Source of the DNA: Nitrospinota bacterium
Lineage (GTDB): Bacteria; Nitrospinota; Nitrospinia; JACRGO01
Reading direction: 5' to 3'
DNA: 8,327 nt
Assembly (NCBI GenBank): GCA_016212295.1
Contig: JACRGO010000025.1
Location: forward strand, 1 to 8,327
The first letter of the stretch is position 1. Each line of letters opens with the position of its first letter. The translations under genes and the position numbers were made by a program. Under the pieces are notes generated by a model. It saw only the letters and a list, made by a program, of their open reading frames with translations, had not been told where the DNA came from and did not search any database. This document shows positions 5,793-8,327 of the stretch, piece by piece.

Positions 5793-6677
5793 CTACAACC
5801 TCTTCTCCCTCATCCTGAAAAATTTCATTATCGGCTCGATATAGGGCTTGTCCGTGAAGATATCTATCTTGTCCATGGACATGGAGCGGAAGAGCTTGTC
5901 CCTCTCCTTTAATTCCCGCTTATACAAAGCGGCGAATTCCTTTCTGGCGGCTGGATCGGAGGTGTCGACCACGATCCGCTCCCCGGTCTCAGCGTCATGC
6001 AGTTCCACTAAACCCACGTCCGGCAAGGTCGTCTCCCTTGGGTCGGTGATGGTGATTGCGATCAGGTCATGGCGCTTTCTGAATATCCGCATGGCCTTTT
6101 CGTGTCCCTCCGCAATGAAATCAGAGATAAGAAAGGAAACCGTCTTCCGGCGGCAGACCTTGGTCAGAAATTCCAGAGGCGCGGAAAGGTCGGTGCCCCG
6201 CTTTTCATCGGACCTGGGATCATGGGAGAGGATGGTCTTGATGACCCCCCACACGTGCGACCTTCCTTTTTTCGGCGGGATGTATTTCTCTATCCGGTCG
6301 GAGAAGACGACAAGCCCTACTTTGTCGTTATTCTTGATGGCCGAGTAGGCGAGGATGGAGGCGATGGTCGCGGCGCGGTCGTTCTTCAGTTCTCCCACTG
6401 ATCCGAATTCGCCTGAGGAGCTGACGTCCACCATGAGCATCACCGTGAGTTCCCGCTCCTCCCTGAAGGTCTTGACAAAGGGGGCGTTCATCCTGGCGGT
6501 CACGTTCCAGTCAATGGCGCGGATGTCGTCTCCTGCCTGGTACTCGCGCACGTCCTCGAACTCCATGCCCCGGCCCCGGAAGGCGGTCCTGTACTCACCC
6601 GCCATGATGTCGTTGACCAGGTAATTGGTCTTGATCTGGATGCCGCGTATTTTCTTGAGGAATTCAGGGGAGATCAC
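5793..6677 (-). CDS. DUF58 family protein (von Willebrand factor A-like)
   Basis: 294-residue cytosolic protein with no signal peptide or membrane helix. The DUF58 core is unmistakable: RGRGMEFEDVREYQAGDDIRAIDWNVTAR (34-62), followed by a von Willebrand A-like domain opening with MLMVDVSSSGEF. D84, S86 and S88 form a DxSxS metal-ion-dependent adhesion site motif. The C-terminal part (LISDFIAEGHEKAMRIFRKRHDLIAITITDPRE) is also typical. The start is GTG 6677; its GTGA overlaps the stop codon of the upstream moxR by 4 bp, so the two are translationally coupled. Family members nearly always sit beside MoxR ATPases and are thought to act with them in protein-complex assembly or metal insertion; a substrate is not known here. 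The further Bat genes (BatA/BatB-type membrane proteins) often found downstream are absent; the intron lies there instead, in antisense orientation. Confidence 0.93.
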   Translation of the reverse strand: MISPEFLKKIRGIQIKTNYLVNDIMAGEYRTAFRGRGMEFEDVREYQAGDDIRAIDWNVTARMNAPFVKTFREERELTVMLMVDVSSSGEFGSVGELKNDRAATIASILAYSAIKNNDKVGLVVFSDRIEKYIPPKKGRSHVWGVIKTILSHDPRSDEKRGTDLSAPLEFLTKVCRRKTVSFLISDFIAEGHEKAMRIFRKRHDLIAITITDPRETTLPDVGLVELHDAETGERIVVDTSDPAARKEFAALYKRELKERDKLFRSMSMDKIDIFTDKPYIEPIMKFFRMREKRL

Positions 6678-7657
6678 GGGACTTCGATCCTATCGAAGAT
6701 TTTCTTTATGGCCGCGTCAGGCGACATCTCTTCAGCCTCCGCCTCGTAGGTAAGGATGACGCGGTGGCGGAGGACGTCGAATCCAATGGTCTTCACGTCC
6801 TGCGGCGTTACGTATCCCCGGCCCTGGAGGAAGGCGTGGGCCCTGGCGGCCCTGTTGAGGTATATGCTGGCCCTTGGGGAGGCGCCGTATTGGATCATCC
6901 CCTCAAGCTCGGCCAGGCCGAAGGATTTAGGGTCGCGCGTGGCGAAGACCACGTCCACTATATATGCCTCGATTTTTTCGTCCATGTAGATTGAGGAGAC
7001 CGCCTCGCGAGCCTTGAGGATGTCCTTGGGGTCTATGACGCCATGGATTTCCGCCGCTTGGCCGGTTGCCATCCTGCGCATGATGCTGAGTTCCTCGGCC
7101 TTGGCCGGGTAGGTGACGCTTAGCTTCAGCATGAAGCGGTCCACCTGGGCCTCCGGCAGTGGATAGGTCCCTTCCTGCTCTATTGGGTTCTGGGTGGCGA
7201 GAACCAGGAAGGGTTTTGGCAGTTGAAAGGTCTGGTCCCCGATGGAGACCTGTTTTTCCTGCATGGCCTCAAGGAGGGCGCTCTGCACCTTCGCGGGCGC
7301 CCGGTTGATCTCGTCCGCCAAAAGGATATTGGTGAAGACCGGCCCTTTCCTGACCGTGAATTCCGAGGTCTTGGGCTGGTAGATCTGTGTCCCGATTAGG
7401 TCGGCAGGGAGGAGGTCCGGCGTGAATTGGATCCGCTGGAACTGGGTCTGGATCGCCTGGGAGAGGGTCTTCACCGCCGTGGTCTTTGCGAGTCCCGGCA
7501 CCCCCTCCACCAGCACGTGTCCGTCGGATAGCAGGCCGATGAGGAGCCTTTCGATCATGTAACGCTGGCCCACGATCACCTTGTCGATTTCTCGCAGGAG
7601 ATCGGCGATAAACCGGCTTTCCTGCCGGACCATTTCAGTTATTGCCTTTACGTCCAC
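6674..7657 (-). CDS. moxR: MoxR family AAA+ ATPase
   Basis: 327-residue AAA+ ATPase of the MoxR subfamily (AAA_3 type), a chaperone-like protein that remodels or activates client complexes using ATP. Visible motifs: Walker A EGVPGLAKTT (51-60), Walker B LLADEIN (112-118), sensor 1 ATQNP (154-158) followed by IEQEGTYPLPEAQVDRF, with R174 a probable arginine finger, and sensor 2 GASPRAS (258-264) in the C-terminal lid domain. All catalytic residues are present and the length is normal. The start is GTG 7657, with a strong GGAGG (7667-7671) 9 nt upstream. It is the first gene of a two-gene operon with duf58. The 123 bp upstream, up to the repeat at 7781, should hold the promoter, but I find no convincing -35/-10 pair. 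The symbol is used at family level. Confidence 0.95.
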   Translation of the reverse strand: MDVKAITEMVRQESRFIADLLREIDKVIVGQRYMIERLLIGLLSDGHVLVEGVPGLAKTTAVKTLSQAIQTQFQRIQFTPDLLPADLIGTQIYQPKTSEFTVRKGPVFTNILLADEINRAPAKVQSALLEAMQEKQVSIGDQTFQLPKPFLVLATQNPIEQEGTYPLPEAQVDRFMLKLSVTYPAKAEELSIMRRMATGQAAEIHGVIDPKDILKAREAVSSIYMDEKIEAYIVDVVFATRDPKSFGLAELEGMIQYGASPRASIYLNRAARAHAFLQGRGYVTPQDVKTIGFDVLRHRVILTYEAEAEEMSPDAAIKKIFDRIEVP

Positions 7658-7666
7658 TGTTGTAAG

Positions 7667-7671
7667 CCTCC
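7667..7671 (-). promoter_or_regulatory. ribosome-binding site of moxR
   Basis: On the minus strand AAAAAAGGAGG is followed by 9 nt and then GTG 7657. This strong Shine-Dalgarno sequence fixes the GTG start, since no ATG lies at a suitable distance. Confidence 0.75.
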
Positions 7672-7780
7672 TTTTTTAATGTCTGAATTTTCTGTTTTTT
7701 TGGATGAAGCAGGATTGTTTATGACAACGTTTAAATGATCCCCGCCGCAAGCAGCAAGGTATTTGTTGTAGATTTTTATA

Positions 7781-7927
7781 ACATCCCCCTTTGTTAAGGG
7801 GGAATATCTCAAAAATTCCCCCCTGGCAAGGGGGAATCAAGGGGGGTGTGCTTCATATATCTATTTGATTTTAAAAGATTAAAAATGGAAATTCCTATAT
7901 TATGAACTTATCGTCCTTCGGGCGGAC
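7781..7927 (-). repeat. long dispersed repeat, copy B (inverted relative to copy A)
   Basis: The reverse complement of this segment matches 3963-4113 at about nine of ten positions over some 125 aligned bases. The outer part 7781-7850 is the GC-rich palindromic block (CATCCCCC, GGGGGAAT, ATTCCCCCC, GGGGGAAT); 7851-7910 is the AT-rich part. It lies 124 bp upstream of moxR and 93 bp beyond the end of the antitoxin gene. In 7928-8019, between the repeat and the antitoxin stop codon, I see no gene and no convincing terminator. Confidence 0.85.
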
Positions 7928-8019
7928 AAAAAAAAATTCAATAACATAATGATTTTTAGCGTTCACCCAGGTTAACGACATGCGTCAGTTGCCGTCTGAA
8001 GAGGAAAAAAGCGGAAAAC

Positions 8020-8232
8020 CTACGATGCTATGGCAAAGGGCTTTGACTTTTGCTCAATAGCCTTTATAAGGTCCTGGACCGAATCAACATCTTTTTCCTC
8101 AAGAAGTGATTCTCCGCATTGTTCACAAACCCAAGCGGGCACACTTTCCAACATTAGATGGACCCCTTTTCGACCAATATGAAGAGGGGTGATGCTTTTT
8201 TTCATGTTACCTTGACACTGAATACATTTCAT
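8020..8232 (-). CDS. YgiT-type zinc-finger antitoxin (MqsA N-domain-like)
   Basis: Small protein of 70 residues with two CxxC pairs: MKCIQCQ (C3, C6) and VCEQCGE (C36, C39), separated by TPLHIGRKGVHLMLESVPAW. This is the pattern of the YgiT-type zinc-finger family, the zinc-binding half of MqsA-like antitoxins. The C-terminus (KDVDSVQDLIKAIEQKSK) is a short helix, and no helix-turn-helix domain as in full MqsA (about 131 residues) is present. The start is ATG 8232, supported by AAAGGAGG with 8 nt spacing; a longer in-frame start at 8265 would lie inside the upstream gene and lacks support. Its ATG overlaps the upstream toxin stop as ATGA, so the pair is translationally coupled and toxin-first. 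It presumably binds and neutralises that toxin (inference from family context). Confidence 0.85.
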   Translation of the reverse strand: MKCIQCQGNMKKSITPLHIGRKGVHLMLESVPAWVCEQCGESLLEEKDVDSVQDLIKAIEQKSKPFAIAS

Positions 8233-8327
8233 GCGGATATCCTCCTTTGGTAACCTTCCTCCCATTCGTTATCGTTTGGAACGTATGCTGTAATTATTGC
8301 CAAATATTCTTTTTTGGGTGAACAAAC
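8229..8327 (-). CDS. DUF4258-type toxin, C-terminal end only (cut by window edge)
   Basis: The frame open to the window edge reads VCSPKKEYLAIITAYVPNDN then EWEEGYQRRISA and stops at TGA 8231-8229, giving 32 residues. The ending, with IITAYxPxxxEWEE and a run of arginines, matches the C-terminus of DUF4258 proteins, which are commonly encoded immediately before YgiT-type zinc-finger proteins and are regarded as toxins of a type II system of the MqsR/RelE kind. The 4-bp ATGA overlap with the antitoxin gene and the antitoxin Shine-Dalgarno sequence inside this frame (8241-8245) support real coding. The start and N-terminal two thirds lie outside the window, so whether the toxin is intact is unknown. 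Confidence 0.8.
   Translation of the reverse strand, partial: VCSPKKEYLAIITAYVPNDNEWEEGYQRRISA

Noticed and set aside
6069-6401. Plus-strand open frames opposite duf58 and moxR
   Set aside because: Antisense shadows of two well-conserved genes; no independent motifs or start signals.
7658-7780. Possible sigma-70 promoter for moxR (minus-strand TTGCTG with TTAAAC 17 bp downstream)
   Set aside because: Both hexamers deviate strongly from consensus, and several equally weak alternatives exist in this AT-rich stretch.

Overview
The window is a piece of bacterial chromosome, probably from an uncultivated Gram-negative lineage. The codon-level GC is moderate to high, start codons are mixed ATG/GTG, and the AT-rich gaps are crowded with short palindromic repeats. 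The gene content and repeat style recall Nitrospirota, Nitrospinota or Desulfobacterota-type genomes, but this is only an impression and no marker gene settles it.

Layout. On the plus strand come a 3-dehydroquinate synthase (aroB, 238-1407), an inositol-monophosphatase-family enzyme (suhB-like, 1595-2377) and a soluble receiver plus histidine-kinase protein (2507-3748). On the minus strand are a ComFB-domain protein (4210-4557), the pair MoxR AAA+ ATPase and DUF58 protein (7657-6674 and 6677-5793, translationally coupled), and a toxin-first toxin-antitoxin pair at the right edge (end of a DUF4258 toxin, 8327-8229, and a YgiT-type zinc-finger antitoxin, 8232-8020). Between the DUF58 gene and the ComFB gene, on the plus strand, lies a group II intron (about 4756-5729). 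It has class IIC hallmarks, and the gene for its reverse transcriptase has lost nearly all of its catalytic domain.

The gaps are filled by at least five small inverted-repeat elements (1441-1580, 2379-2455, 3761-3899, about 3963-4113 and about 7781-7927). The last two are about 90% identical copies of one roughly 150-bp repeat in opposite orientation. They bracket the 3.7-kb block holding comFB, the intron, duf58 and moxR.

Functionally, aroB and suhB are housekeeping metabolism. The kinase and the ComFB protein are signalling components without a visible partner here. MoxR-DUF58 is a chaperone-type AAA+ ATPase with its von Willebrand-like partner, and the toxin-antitoxin pair is accessory. 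I see no complete novel defence or mobile system. The strongest unusual items are the intron that keeps its RNA ends but has a gutted protein gene, the inverted repeat bracket, the ComFB protein, and the toxin-antitoxin pair cut by the window edge.
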